In this document: one piece after another, positions 21,436 to 34,283 of the stretch
Position numbering within the stretch: the stretch's first letter is position 1
How the letters are laid out: each line of letters begins with the position of its first letter
Assembly (NCBI GenBank): GCA_037102815.1
Contig: BTPP01000004.1
Location: 3,038,001-3,102,000 of the forward strand
Origin: Neurospora intermedia
Lineage: Eukaryota > Ascomycota > Sordariomycetes > Sordariales > Sordariaceae
DNA length: 64,000 bases
Direction of reading: 5' to 3'
Notes under the pieces: generated by a model
Seen by the model: only the letters and a program-made list of their open reading frames with translations
Database searches by the model: none
Told to the model about the DNA's origin: nothing
Position numbers and translations under genes: made by a program

Positions 21436-23371
21436 TGCGATTTATTGGTAAGAAGTTGCGAAATAAAGACGAAAACGAAATCTAGTTGAGAGAAATTACA
21501 CTGACGGCATAAGGGGCGTGCTGAGCGAGGGAGGTTAATATATGGACACACGAAGATGGGGCGGATTCACAAGAAGCGTTGCTCGAGGTCAAGACAAAGG
21601 AAGGGTATATTTTTGGGTCTATAACGAGGTCCTTGACAATGAGCAAAGACGGCCGAGACCGAGGCCACAATGGCCTTGACAATGGAATTGGCAACCATGC
21701 GGGAAACAATGAGAGTGCCGGCATTGTAACAGCCACTCCTGACTGTCACGCACAAGACGGACGGCAGCGCCACATTGCGAGGACCAGCGGTACCGGGCTG
21801 GTGGCCATGATGATCTTGAGAAGGACGCTGTTAGCTATATGCCTTCTGACACGCAACGAAAGTAGACGTGAGAGTGGTGGTGCAAGTAAGAAGGGAAGGG
21901 AAGATGGAATCAGTGAGCTAAGCAGTTTCTCAACACTATTTTTTTCAGAACAGGTCTGTGAATTTTGCGTATGCTTTCATCATATGAAGGCGACATGGAC
22001 GGACGCCACTGGGGAAAAATGAAAATAATAACGATGTGATGTTGACTTACCACTTGTAACGATGCCAGCATATTGAGTGGACAAGCATTGTGGCTGGCAC
22101 ACAATGTTGAAGGCGGCGACGAGGCCGGCCGTGCTTGATTCTCCCTCACGGAGGAGGAGGACGAAAAGGACGAAAAGGAGGACGGAGGAGAAAGAAGGAA
22201 GAGAAGGAAGGCCGGGAAGAAGTGCGGCAGAAATTTGCAGGCTTTTTGTTCCTCTTCCAATTTGTGGTGGGGAATTCTCCGGCTGAACTCCGCTGATAAG
22301 ACGCTGCGGGAGCGGCTCCCGGCAGTGCTTATCGTCCAGGGCTTGGCAAAGGGTTTACCTAACCTCAGGTCATCAGTGGAAGTGGGCATCAGATGAATTC
22401 CAGGTGGGGCCGTCCTTGGAACCCAGGGCAGCAACTTACAAGTACCTTACCTGGTACCCGACTGTATGTAATGTTACACACAGCTCAGCGACAGGGCCCC
22501 CTACGTCACTCGCCTACGACAGGAGGAAGGCACTTGCACACAACGAACTCGAGGTTCCCCAGACCACATGGACTCACTCACTGCACCGGACCTGAATCCA
22601 CCGCTAACGGGCTCCGGGGGGGCTGTCCACTCGCCAATTCCATTCGAAATTCCATCCATCTTTTATCCATGCCTTTGACTCTAGGGGCGCAATTGCCATG
22701 CTTTCACGACTCCTCCCCGTCCTCATCACGTAGGAAGAAGGTACACTAGTTCTACTGTACACTAGTCTACTCGTTGCCCGGCAGTCAGCTCCATCGCCCT
22801 CACCAACGGCACAACCCGCCGACGGCACCGTTTCCCGACCACACTTGTGTATACGAGGAAACTAGAGGTCAACTCGGACCGTTTCCATACTCGAATCAAC
22901 CTCAACCCACACACACACCCCGGAGCGCCCGTATCCGTTCGACTGCCAAGACCGACTTTGCCTTGCATCTGACATTCTCCATCTTGGATTTCCCCCTCTC
23001 TCTCTCTCCCTCTGTCACGAACAACGCGACGGGACCCTCAACTTGGGTTGCGACTGTACACTACACTGGCTGGGCCTTCATTGTCCTGGAATCAGACTTG
23101 GGTTTTTCCACTTCTCGCTTCAGGTTCCGACCTCTCCGTGTCGCCGCCATCGTGTCCCTACACCGTTCAATCGCAACCGCCCGCTCGCTACCATCTCTCT
23201 CTCTCTCGCTACCTCTATCCACACTGAAACAAACACCTGCCACTCGTTTGCTGGGCGCAGTCGAGCGCCCTTCCACTTGAGTCCGCCCGACCACCAACAT
23301 ACCAGCAAGCGACTTGTCCTATACCCCCGAGCGACATCGCAAGGAACCCGTGAAATACACTTTGGCCCAAC
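21436..23371. other. Divergent intergenic region
   Basis: Promoters of the Gln-rich gene (-) and of the DIP2-like gene (+). It includes a purine-rich tract at 22138-22220 (GGA/GAA runs), a short direct repeat of GTACACTAGT near 22740-22765, and CT-rich leader sequence at 22985-23230. No frame shows domain content. Confidence 0.5.
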
Positions 23372-26300
23372 ATGGCCGCGGTTAACCCCGACCTGCAGGC
23401 GAAGCTGGACGAGCTACAGAGGGAGCTGGAGGTGTGTTTTGAGAAGATCCCCCGCTTCTATACTTGGACCGTGTACAAACTGTGAAAACAGAAAAAAAGA
23501 AACGAAAAAAAGAATATAAAATGACCTGACGCTGACCAAGTTGCGCCTTGATTGTAGGAGGGTGATATCACAGAGAAAGGGTGCGCACATCCACCGGCTA
23601 CCTCTATCCGTATTTTCCATCGTCCGCTGACCTTGATGCCCTTCTTCTTTCTCCAGGTACCACAAGCGACGGGCACAATTGCTTGCTCAGTATGGCGTTG
23701 CTGCTCCTGCAGACTCCCAGCCGGCGGGAGCCCCAACCGGAGGCCTTCGGCTCCATCCCCCCGACAACACGTCTCATGCCTCCAACGACCGCCAACGCGT
23801 CCTCTCAGGTGCTGGCCTGAGCAGCGCCTCTCTCAACTTCCCGCCCTCCCGCGACTCAGTTGCCTTTTCCGAACATCGAGACTCCACCCTCTTTCCTGAC
23901 CACCGGGAGTCCATGGCCTTTTCTGATCACCGGGAATCTATGGCCTTCTCCGACTACCGCCCTCAGTCTACCTACTCCTTCCAGGAGCCGCATCCGGCCA
24001 CTTTGCTCGCGCCTGGTGGCCCTATGGCTGATCACCGCCCGGCTATGCGACACGACTCCCTCTTCCTCTTCCCTGGCCCCAACGATACCTCTACAAGGTC
24101 GGGGACCATGGTGTCAGGAGACTATGCCTTCAACCCCGAACAACATGGCGACTATGCCGAGCCACCACCACCACAACAGAATCCCTATGACGGCAGGACC
24201 AACACTTTGTTGAATTCGCAGGCCTACTTTTCCGATTTCGCAGGGCAGCAAGCCCACGAGCAGCAACTCCAGGGTGATTATGGCGGCCCTCACAGATACT
24301 CCTCCAGCGATGCATTTTCGCCCACCGCTGCTGTTCCGCCCCCTATGCTCCCGGCAAATGAATACCTGCCCCCTGGGGGGGCCATCCAATTCCAGAAAGC
24401 CCTCGAGCCGCGCGAAGTCCCATTTGCGATATATGACCCACACGACCCCCGCAAAGAAATGTCTACATTTGACAATATTGCCGTCGTTCTCCGCCACCGA
24501 GGTCGTAACCTTCCCAACCGGCGAGCGTACTGGGTCTTGGACGCCAAGGGCAAGGAGATCGCATCCATCACATGGGACAAGCTTGCTTCGAGGGCCGAAA
24601 AGGTCGCCCAAGTGATTCGCGACAAGAGCTCCTTATATCGCGGCGATCGCGTTGCGCTTATCTACCGTGATGCGGAAATCATTGACTTTGCCATTGCCCT
24701 CTTGGGCTGCTTTATTGCTGGCGTGGTTGCTGTGCCAATTAACGAGCTTCAGGACTATCAAAAATTGAACGTCATACTGACCTCCACACAGGCGCATCTG
24801 GCCTTGACTACGGATAATAACCTTAAAGCGTTCCAGCGCGACATAACAACGCAAAAGCTCCATTGGCCAAAGGGCGTTGAGTGGTGGAAAACCAACGAGT
24901 TTGGCAGTTACAGCCAGAAGAAAAAGGACGAGCTACCCCCTTTGTCAGTTCCAGATTTGGCTTACATTGAATTCTCTCGGGCCCCAACGGGCGATCTCAG
25001 GGGAGTTGTGCTCAGCCACCGTACCATTATGCATCAGATGGCCTGCCTGAGCGCCATAGTTACTACCGCCCCGGGCTCCAAGCCTGGCGACACGTTTAAC
25101 ACGACGTTGCGCGATACCAATGGCCATCTAGTAAGTCGTGGTGCCACCAAAAGCGAAACCTTGCTCTCATATCTGGATCCTCGCCAAGGCGTCGGCATGA
25201 TCTGGGGAGTCTTGTTCGCCGTGTACGGAGGGCACACCACCATCTGGCTCGAAAACAAGGCGGTCGAGGTACCCGGTCTTTATGCCTACCTTATTACCAA
25301 ATACAGTCCGACGTTAATGATTGCCGACTATCCTGGGCTCAAACGTGCGGCATATGACTACCAGGTCGACCCGATGGCAACACGGAACTATAAGAAGGGC
25401 ATGGAGCCCAACTTCTCGTCCGTCAAGCTGTGCCTGATAGACACCTTGATAGTCGATGGCGAGTTCAATGAGCTCCTGGCCGACCGTTGGTTCAAGCCGC
25501 TGCGGAATCCTCGAGCACGTGAGGTTGTCGCCCCAATGCTGTGCCTCCCGGAACACGGAGGCATGATCATCAGCGTCCGGGACTGGGTGGGCGGCGAGGA
25601 GAATATGAAATGCCCGCTCAAACTGGAGATTGAGTCGGATACGGAGTCGGAGGCTGAAAGCCCAAAGGATCCTGAAGAGGAGAAGCCTGCTACCTCTAAT
25701 GGTTACGGAAGTCTGCTGGGTGGGACGACGGTAAACGCGGCAGCAGAACACCGTGCAAAGAACGAGCTGAGTGAGGTGCTACTCGATAGAGAGGCATTGA
25801 AAACCAATGAGGTGGTGGTTGTGGCAATAGGCGCAGATGTTAGCAAGAAGGCTAGCAGCGAATTAGGGACGGTTCGCGTTGGCGCATTTGGCTACCCGAT
25901 TCCCGACGCCTCTCTTGCTATTGTCGACCCGGAGACTGGCCTCCTCGCTTCGCCGCATACTGTGGGAGAGATCTGGGTCGATTCTCCCTCGCTGTCTGGT
26001 GGCTTCTGGGCACTGCCAAAGCACACTGAACAGATCTTCCATGCTCGACCTTTCACATTCGAGCCCGGTTCGACGCTTCCGACCCCGACCGAGCTGGAGT
26101 ATCTTCGAACTGGTCTGCTAGGCACCGTTATAGAGGGCAAGGTCTTCGTACTTGGCCTGTACGAGGATCGTATCCGGCAAAAGGTGGAATGGGTTGAACA
26201 CGGCACCGAGGTGGCAGAATATCGTTATTTCTTTGTGCAGCACATGGTTGTTAGCATCATGAAGAACGTACCCAAGATCTTTGATTGCTCAGCGTTTGAC

Positions 26301-29300
26301 GTGTTTGTCAACGAGGAACATTTACCTGTGGTGGTCCTTGAATCCCAAGCTGCCTCTACAGCTCCGGCTACGAGTGGAGGACCGCCTCGGCAGCTGGACA
26401 CGGCCCTCTTGGACTCGCTGGCCGAAAGGTGCATGGATGTGCTGATGCAAGAACATCACCTTCGTGTGTACTGTGTCATGATCACCGCACCAAATGCTCT
26501 CCCACGGGTGATGAAAAATGGCCGCAAGGAGATTGGCAACATGCTTTGCAGGAGGGAGTTCGATCAGGGCAATCTTCCCTGTGTGCATGTTAAGTTTGCC
26601 GTTGAGCATGCTGTGCTGAACCTGCCCATCGGTGTCGACCCAATCGGCGGTATTTGGTCTCCGATGGCTTCGGAATCCAGACAACAGATTCTTGCCCCTG
26701 CCGACAAACAGTACTCGGGCATCGACCGGAGAGAGGTGGTTATTGATGACAGGACGTCGACCCCTCTCAACAACTTCTCCAGCATCACAGACCTTATCCA
26801 ATGGCGAGTGGCAAGGCAGCCCGAGGAATTGGCGTACTGCACCATCGATGGTCGTGGCAAGGAAGGCAAGGGGATCACGTGGAAGAAGTTCGACACAAAG
26901 GTAGCAGCAGTTGCTTTAAACTTGAGGAACAAGATCAAGATTCGGGCTGGCGACCATGTCGTTCTCATGTACACTCATTCCGAAGAGTTTGTCTTCGCCG
27001 TCCACGCCTGCATCAACCTTGGTGCCATTATCATCCCCGTTGCGCCGATGGACCAAAACCGTCTGTCCGAAGATGTCCCTGCCTTCCTTCATCTGGTCGC
27101 GGACTATGGCGTCAAGGCTGTCTTGGTCAACCAGGATGTAGACCACTTGCTCAAGACTAAGCCTGTTGCACAGCACATCAAGCAGTCGGCTCAGTTCTTG
27201 AAGGTCCAGGTTCCGAACGTCTACAATACCAGCAAACCGCCGAAGCAGAACAGTGGTCTACGCGATCTAGGCATCACGGTTGACCCGTCATGGGTCAAGT
27301 CAGGCTATCCCGTTGTTATCTGGACATACTGGACACCGGATCAGCGGCGCCTGGCAGTCCAGCTAAGCCACGACACCATCCTGGGTATGTGCAAGGTACA
27401 GAAGGAGACGTGCCAGATGTCCAGCTCTCGCCCTGTCCTAGGCTGCGTGCGTAGTACCACAGGTCTAGGCTTCATCCACACTTGTCTCATGGGCATCTAC
27501 ATTGGCACGCCTACCTACCTACTCTCCCCTGTTGAGTTTGCCCAGAATCCCGTCTCCCTCTTTCTCATCCTCTCTCGGTACAAGATCAAAGACACCTACG
27601 CCACCCCGCAGATGCTTGACCACGCCATGAGCATGATTCCCGGCAAGGGCTTCACGCTGCACGAGCTCAAGAACATGATGATCTCGTGCGAAACCCGCCC
27701 TCGCGTTGACCTTTTTACCAGGGTTCGTGTCCACTTCGACGCTACCGGCCTGGATCGTACCGCCATCAACACAGTCTACTCGCATGTTCTGAACCCCATG
27801 ATCGCTTCCCGGTCGTACATGTGCGTCGAGCCGATCGAACTTCACCTGGATCCTAAAGCCCTGCGACAAGGTCTCATCTATCCGACGGATCCCCTACGGG
27901 ATCCCAAGGCTTTGGTTATCCAAGACAGCGGCATGGTGCCGGTGTCCACACAGATTGCCATCGTCAACCCGGAGAGCAGGATGCTGTGCAGTGATGGTGA
28001 ATATGGTGAGATCTGGGTGGACTCGGAGGCTTGCGTAACGTCGTTCTATGGGTCCAAGGACCAGTTCGACGTGGAAAGATTTAACGGTCGCACGGTTGAA
28101 GACCCAAGTATTCGTTATGTGAGGACCGGCGATCTTGGATTCTTGCATAATGTTAGCAAGCCGATTGGCCCAGGAGGTGCGCTCGTGGACATGCAGGTTT
28201 TGTTTGTACTGGGAAGCATTGGTGAAACGTTTGAGATTAATGGCTTGAGTCACTTCCCAATGGACATTGAGGCTTCAGTTGAGAGGTGTCATAGGGTCAT
28301 TGTGCCGGGTGGCTGGTAAGTCTTCGTTACTTCAAATTCAGCGTTATGTTGGAAAATACTAACAGACATGTAACAGCGCGGTCTTCCAGGCAGGCGGACT
28401 TGTGGTGGTCCTAGTTGAGGTAGCCCGTAAAGCCTACCTTGCCTCCATCGTCCCAGTCATTGTCAACGCCATCCTCAATGAGCACCAAATCATCGCCGAC
28501 ATTGTTGCATTTGTCAACAAGGGCGACTTCCCACGCTCACGTCTCGGTGAAAAGCAACGCGGAAAGATCCTTGCTGGTTGGGTGAGCCGCAAGATGCGCA
28601 CCATTGCCCAGTTTGCCATCAAGGACATGGACAGCGCCACCGCCGCCGGCCTTCCAGGCACGTCTTCCGGCGAGCAATCAGGCGGCGGTCACCATCCCGG
28701 CAGTATGTCAGATATTCCGGAGATTGCCCATCGCGCGAGCATGGCAATCAGCCACCGCAGCTCAGGCGCGCAACAACAATCCCAGGGTGCCGGATCCAGC
28801 AGCTTGCGGAACGTCGAGCCCGCGCCTCAGATCCTCGAGCAAAGGGAGGCCGAGCAGCAAGCGCGAGTGCTGGAGGACATGGCCAGCCTTAGCATCCAAA
28901 GCCAGCAGCAGTTCCACAACCAACAACAGCAGCAAGGACCAGTGGAGTTGCCCGCCGGTAACGATGGCAGGCGAGGATCAATTACCTACTCCAACCGCAG
29001 CGGACAATACGGCGGCTACCAAGGGTACGGCGATGCAGACCAGACGCCCACGCGCCAACGAATCAGCTCCATGTATCCCCAGCAACAACAACCCCCGGTG
29101 CACGGTTATGAGTTGGCGGACTTTGATCGCTTCGGCGACAGCGAGCCAAGTGAACTCCCGACTCCGATTTACGATCAGGGATACCAACAACCGGGTCACG
29201 GCCAGGACATGTATAACAACAACCAAGTCTATCAAGGCTACCCGCCCCAGGTTCACCAACAGTATCAACAACAACAACCCGCCGCAAGCGGTGCCCCACA

Positions 29301-29556
29301 AATCCACCTTCCAGCTGTTAGTGGCCATGAACAACTCAGCGCTTGGGATGCTGGGTTCTCCTCTGTTCACGACATCAACGACGGAGGCGTAGAAGGCAGA
29401 CAAGGACAGAGGGGAGGGTTCAGAGTCGTCAATGCCGATCCCATCACCAGCGATGATGACGATGATGGGCCTGGGAGTGGGGATGAGAGCTGGAAGAGGG
29501 ATGCGTACGCTTCGATGAATTTGGCGGGAGCTTTGGGCGGAGGAGATGGGAAGTGA
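23372..29556 (+). CDS. DIP2/Cmr2-like protein with two AMP-binding domains
   Basis: Four exons, 23372-23431, 23558-23580, 23657-28315 and 28377-29556, give 1973 aa. The two tiny first exons rebuild a DMAP1-binding-type N-terminus (ELQRELEEGDITEKGYHKRRAQLLAQYG), which supports the model. Two fatty-acyl-AMP-ligase-like halves follow: the first has LAYIEFSRAPTGDLRGVVLSH and GEIWVDSPSLSGGFW, the second YGEIWVDSEACVTSFYG and YVRTGDLGFL. The usual SGSTG phosphate loop is altered in both, as I recall for this family. The C-terminal 300 residues are Gln-rich and disordered. Animal and yeast DIP2 proteins regulate selected diacylglycerol pools, and CPS1 of Cochliobolus, a homologue, affects virulence. 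The last intron has a GTAAGT donor, CTAAC branch site and ACAG acceptor, and splits a Cys codon. Substrate is unknown. Confidence 0.9.
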
Positions 29557-30615
29557 GCGAGCTGTTGTATGCGGATGATGCATTATGGGATCTGTTTCGG
29601 TATGGAGTACGTGGCTGGTTTGACTTGGCTGATTTAAGATTGTTATGCTTGTTGGGTTGCCGGGTTGTCGGGTCGTTGTAAGCGGATATACTATTAGCAT
29701 TTTGGATTCTGATTCTCCCTCATTGTTTAGGTTAGTTGAGTGTCTGGATATCTTGTGTAAGGAAGACGATAAGAAGACAGGGGTTTTCCAGCTTTGCTGG
29801 CCATTCGTAAAGTCATTCATCGCTGTTGCCAACCGGCTTGTGGTTTTCTGCCAGGTCGGTACATAGGAATGGTCTGTTGGGAAACTCCAAAGGAGCAAGT
29901 CATCGCCAACTTGAGGAAGCTACACTTATCGAGACTGGAAGGAACGCCGCCCTTCGACATTGCCTACTCCCCAAATCAATGGGCACACTCGACACACACA
30001 CATCAAAATACCGTGATGATAGAATGCCTTACTATCTAAAGAAGTGAGTCCTATGCATATCTCTCGCTTGCTCCCTGGACCCACCTGTTGGTTCGCTTGT
30101 CAGAAGATAGTGACAATGTCATGGGACAAGGGGATGACCATGATGATCAGGAGCAAGGGTGTCTGGGGGTTTGTTTACTTGCGGAGTTGGAGGGGTGAGG
30201 CACAGGTTAGTTCACCACGAGCGTGGTGTGATAGAAATATGTATAGCTATATATACTTGGATAACAAAGAAGACTTGAACTCGTCAATGTAAAGATGTTG
30301 AAATGGTTTACAAGAAACCAAAGTAAGACACCTGCTGGGGTGAAACGAAACTGGAGAGAAACAATTGTGAGGTGGCAGTGCATCAGGTACCACACACTAT
30401 CTCAGGGCTGCTGTCGCCCAATTTCATGTACCTGATAGGTCCCCTGATACAGTAGTATCGCTATAAGACGCCAACCCCGCTTCCACATGATCGAGCATAG
30501 TCTCAGCGCTACTTCACTTCATCTTTTCTCCATCGTCTCTACTCATCTTCTCTCATATCCTCGCTTGGTTGACACTTGGTAACAAACTCACAAGAAAGAG
30601 TTTTAGTAAAAGAAG
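29557..30615. other. Intergenic between the DIP2-like and amidase-like genes
   Basis: 3' flank of the DIP2-like gene and promoter and leader of the amidase-like gene (CT-rich from about 30500). Nothing else supported. Confidence 0.5.
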
Positions 30616-33600
30616 ATGTCGGTTCCCAATCTCATCACCTGCGAGGTCGATGGCATCCAGTATCTGCTGCATCCCCAAGTTCTGGTAATCCCCCCTCCCT
30701 TTTTTGGTTCACACACCTTACAGAGATTTATACTGATGCTGCTTACAGGGAAGTACAGAAGCACCGATCAAAGCCGACCAAGTGATTCCCGTGCTCCTCC
30801 TGACCGAAGAAGAGCTCAACGGGACACCGGATCAAATCGGCCAACTTCTCCAGTACTACGTCGAGACAGACGATGTATGCTCACCCAGTTTTACTGACAT
30901 CCTAGTTGAGAAGCCATCGAAGGACAGCAGTAGCAACCTTTTCATGGAGAAAAAGGATGACAGCTCTTACTCATCCAAAGCAACCTATCGCCTACAGAAG
31001 ACAGTCCTTCACACATCCAGCACAGACAACCCCGAAGCCCGAGATGACGATTATCTCCCCTCAGGCCCCTACTTCCTCAGCGGCCCAAACCTCCATCAAG
31101 CCTACCGCTTATACCCCGACACCCAGAACGCTTTCGTTTACGGCATGATCCCCAACGACGTCCACAACCCCTCCGGTTTTCAAGCAGTCTCCTTCCTGGC
31201 TTCAGACAGCATGTCCAAAACGATTCCCGTTCCCAGCCGGCACTACACCCGCCTCACAACCCGCGGGCAAAAAAGACCAAGTCCAATCCGGGGAAAACGA
31301 ATAACCCTGACCGACGGTCTCTCCCTCCTAGGCACACAAACTACACTGTCTTGCAAAGCCTACGTGGACACCTACCCGTCCGCCACAGGGACTGAAGCTT
31401 ATGTTCAGAGGCTGCTAGAAGAAGGAGCGGTATTGGTGGGGAAGACGAAGACTAGCCAGCTGAGAATTGGGAGTTCCATGTGGCCGGAGACGCATTTCCC
31501 TGCTAACCCAAGGGCGGCGAGGAAAGGGAATGTCTTTGATTGTAACGGGACTGCGGTGGGCTCGGCGTCTGCTTTGGCTGGGTATAGTTGGCTTGAGTAT
31601 GCCGTTAGTGGGAATGGTGAGTACAGGTCTCATCTGCATGCAAAGAAAATTGAAAAGGGACTTAGCTAACTGCATGCCTTCATTCGAAATTAAGTGGACA
31701 GCGCGGTAAGAGAATCGGGGAAGAGATGTGGACTTTATGGTTTGCGACGTTCGTTGACGGCGGAACACGACAAACCAAGCCCGGGACCGAATGACAGCGT
31801 GGGTATCTTTGGTCGGAGCTTACACGACCTCTCACTTATTGCCGAATGTACCTTTTCTCCTCTTACCGCCCCAGCAAAGGAGCCAAGCCGCTACAACATA
31901 AACAAAATCCTTTATCTGGACTACGCCAAGGACCAGGAATTGGAATACGCAATGGATGTGTTCGTCAATGCACTCGAACGCCATTTGAACGTGGCTAGGA
32001 CGACTGTCAACCTCGATGAAGAGTGGGAAAAGTACCGGGTGAAGAGTGGTATAGATTTCTCTCTTAGGAAGGTACGCTCAGAAGGTTTTATTTTGTCTTC
32101 AAAGTTGAATTCTCAACCCACTACCCTGGGCTAACAACAAAATTCATAATGCTTCAAAAAAGACCGCACGATTTCTATACGAACTAAACCACTACGACGA
32201 ATACGCCAAGTTCCGAAAAGACTACCAAGCAAAATTCCATTCCAGCCGCGGGCTTGTCGATCTCGAGGCACAGGCTCTTTGGTAAGCTACCTACTTACAT
32301 CCTTCCCTCCATCAATAAACTATCAACGTAGTCAAACCGAGGTAAACACACTGCTAACGTACCGCTCACGGTTTCAACAGGTCCTCAGCCCGTGATCACG
32401 TAAAGCGGCAGAGAAAATTGCAAGACCAAGTCAATATATTCCGAGACTGGTTCGAACAGCACATCCTTGCGACTAAGCCAGACACCGCTACATGTCATAG
32501 TACCGGCGATACCATTATCGTGATACCGGACATCAATTTTCACCATTATCATATTATAGGGTTCTTTGGACGGGTGCTTGCGATGGAAGAGTGAGTACAT
32601 CGTGACCCTATCAAGAAACACGCCTATCAGTGTGGGTGAAAGGTTGCTGACTGGATTTTTCCTTCTTTGCGCGGAATTCAGTATACTATCTCCCCAGACA
32701 GTGACACCACAGCTTTCGGTACCATGTAAGCAACCCCCTCCCCAAGAATACTCCATCTCCTTCTTGTTATATCCCCTTGTCTTGGTATCAGTTCTCATCA
32801 CTGACATGCACGTTTGAACACTGATAGTCACGCAAAACCCCGGTGAATGTCTCGGTGATGAACAGACTTATTCGCCTGTTGTTGCGTCAGTGATTGGACC
32901 ACGAAGTAAGTTACACTCACTATCTCCATCGTTCCCCCTTCCTTCTCTACCTCTCTTATAACATCTTATACCACCCTTTCATCACCCTTCTATTACCCTT
33001 CCGTTACCCTTCCATCACCCTTCCATTACCTATCCGTTACCCTTCTATCAATTACCCTTCCATTACCCTTCCATTACCCTTCCATTACCCTTCCATTACC
33101 CTTTCCTTACCCTTTCCTTACTCTTCCATTACACTTTCCTTACCCTTCTATCAATTACCCTTCCATTACCCTTCCCTCACCCTTCCCTCACCCTTCCATT
33201 CCCCTTTCGTCACCCTTCCACTACAGTCAGACACCTACTAACCCCCGCCTCCAACAAAAGTGACCGACACATCCCTCATCACCCTCATCACCCAAGCCCT
33301 CAAAGCCTCAGGTCTCCCAACCTCAGTGAAGCCAGGACCCTTGTGCTTCCCGCTTCCTTCTTCTTCTTCAGACGCCACTGCTGCCGATGCCACTGCAGAC
33401 GCCACCACCGCCACTGCTGCTGCCGACGCCACTACTGCCGACATCGACGACAAGAACAACGACGACGACGGGAATTATGAGGCTGGACCCACCGCAGTCG
33501 AACTTCAAGAAAGAGCTGCTAAAAAGCTTCATCCTCATGAGATGTGGTTGTATTCGGAGCAGGATGTGGAAGAAGAAGATGATGAGGAAATAGCCACGGT

Positions 33601-33715
33601 GACTTCAGAGCTGGGAAAGAAAACGTTAAAGGGCGCTGGGGATAGATGGGATGGGAAGACTTTGGCGGAGAGTTCGTTGAATATTGAAGTTGATTTGAGG
33701 GGGCTGAAAAAGTAG
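30616..33715 (+). CDS. Amidase-signature-fold protein, catalytic triad apparently lost
   Basis: Eight exons (30616-30684, 30749-31616, 31695-32071, 32163-32281, 32381-32590, 32682-32725, 32828-32905, 33261-33715) give 739 aa. The N-terminal 130 residues match the pattern of the Arp1-like domain that precedes fungal amidases. Amidase landmarks then follow: RITLTDGLSLLG, AYVDTYPSATGTEAYVQRLLEEGAVLVGKTKTSQ, VGSASALAGYSWLEYAVSG, CGLYGLRRS, FLYELNHYDEYAKFR, ILSPQTVTPQLSVPF and PVVASVIGPR. By motif alignment the catalytic Lys is Thr211, the cis-Ser is Ala292 and the nucleophile Ser is Ala316; the 24-residue spacing between the last two equals that in known amidases. All exons stay in frame, so this looks like a maintained pseudoenzyme rather than a dead gene. 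Weak points are the AAG acceptor at 31694 and the low-complexity Ala/Asp/Thr C-terminus. No substrate is proposed. Confidence 0.75.
32973..33222 (+). repeat. Intronic minisatellite, 11-bp unit CCATTACCCTT
   Basis: Some 20 imperfect copies of a C/T-rich 11-bp unit (CCATTACCCTT with TATCA, CGTTA and CTTA variants) fill most of the last, 355-bp intron of the amidase-like gene. The unit resembles but is not the fungal telomere repeat CCCTAA. The array explains why this intron is the longest in the gene. Confidence 0.85.
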
Positions 33716-34283
33716 GTAGGTAAGAAGACGGAAAGAAAAGAGATGGATGGATGGGAGTTTGGTGGACGGAGGTTAGGGCTGCTTAACATTCCTTGAGTTC
33801 TCGAGGGCGGAGAAGGGGTTGGAGATGTGAGAAGGGTCTCCAAGACCAGTCGGTTGAGACTTTGAGATACATACATATAAATGAGCACTTCGGACCGGCA
33901 AGTTGGCATGACCTCATTAATCGACAGTATCTATGATAAATTCACTTGCGATGGCATCTTATCTTATGAAATGTTCTTTAGTCAAGTACCATATGTACCA
34001 CCAAGTACTGTCTTATGTTTACTGGAATGTGTCTGAAGTTGCCTTACAGCCAGATCATCACTCGAACATTCCTTCCAGATACAAATACACAACATCGTAA
34101 CTCATTACATTTTCTCCCTTAAATGCCCATCTTCTCCCCAACCAGAAACTTGCCAGCCAAAGATTTGGGTATATCGCTCAACTGACAGGACAACCAAAAC
34201 ATCAACAAAGTCAAACCGCTCATATCCTTCATATCATCGCTAACTGATATCAACATTACTCAAACATTTCAGGTCCGGACATA
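33716..34283. other. Convergent 3' intergenic region
   Basis: 3' ends of the amidase-like gene (+) and of the helical membrane protein gene (-). I see nothing else in it. Confidence 0.5.
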
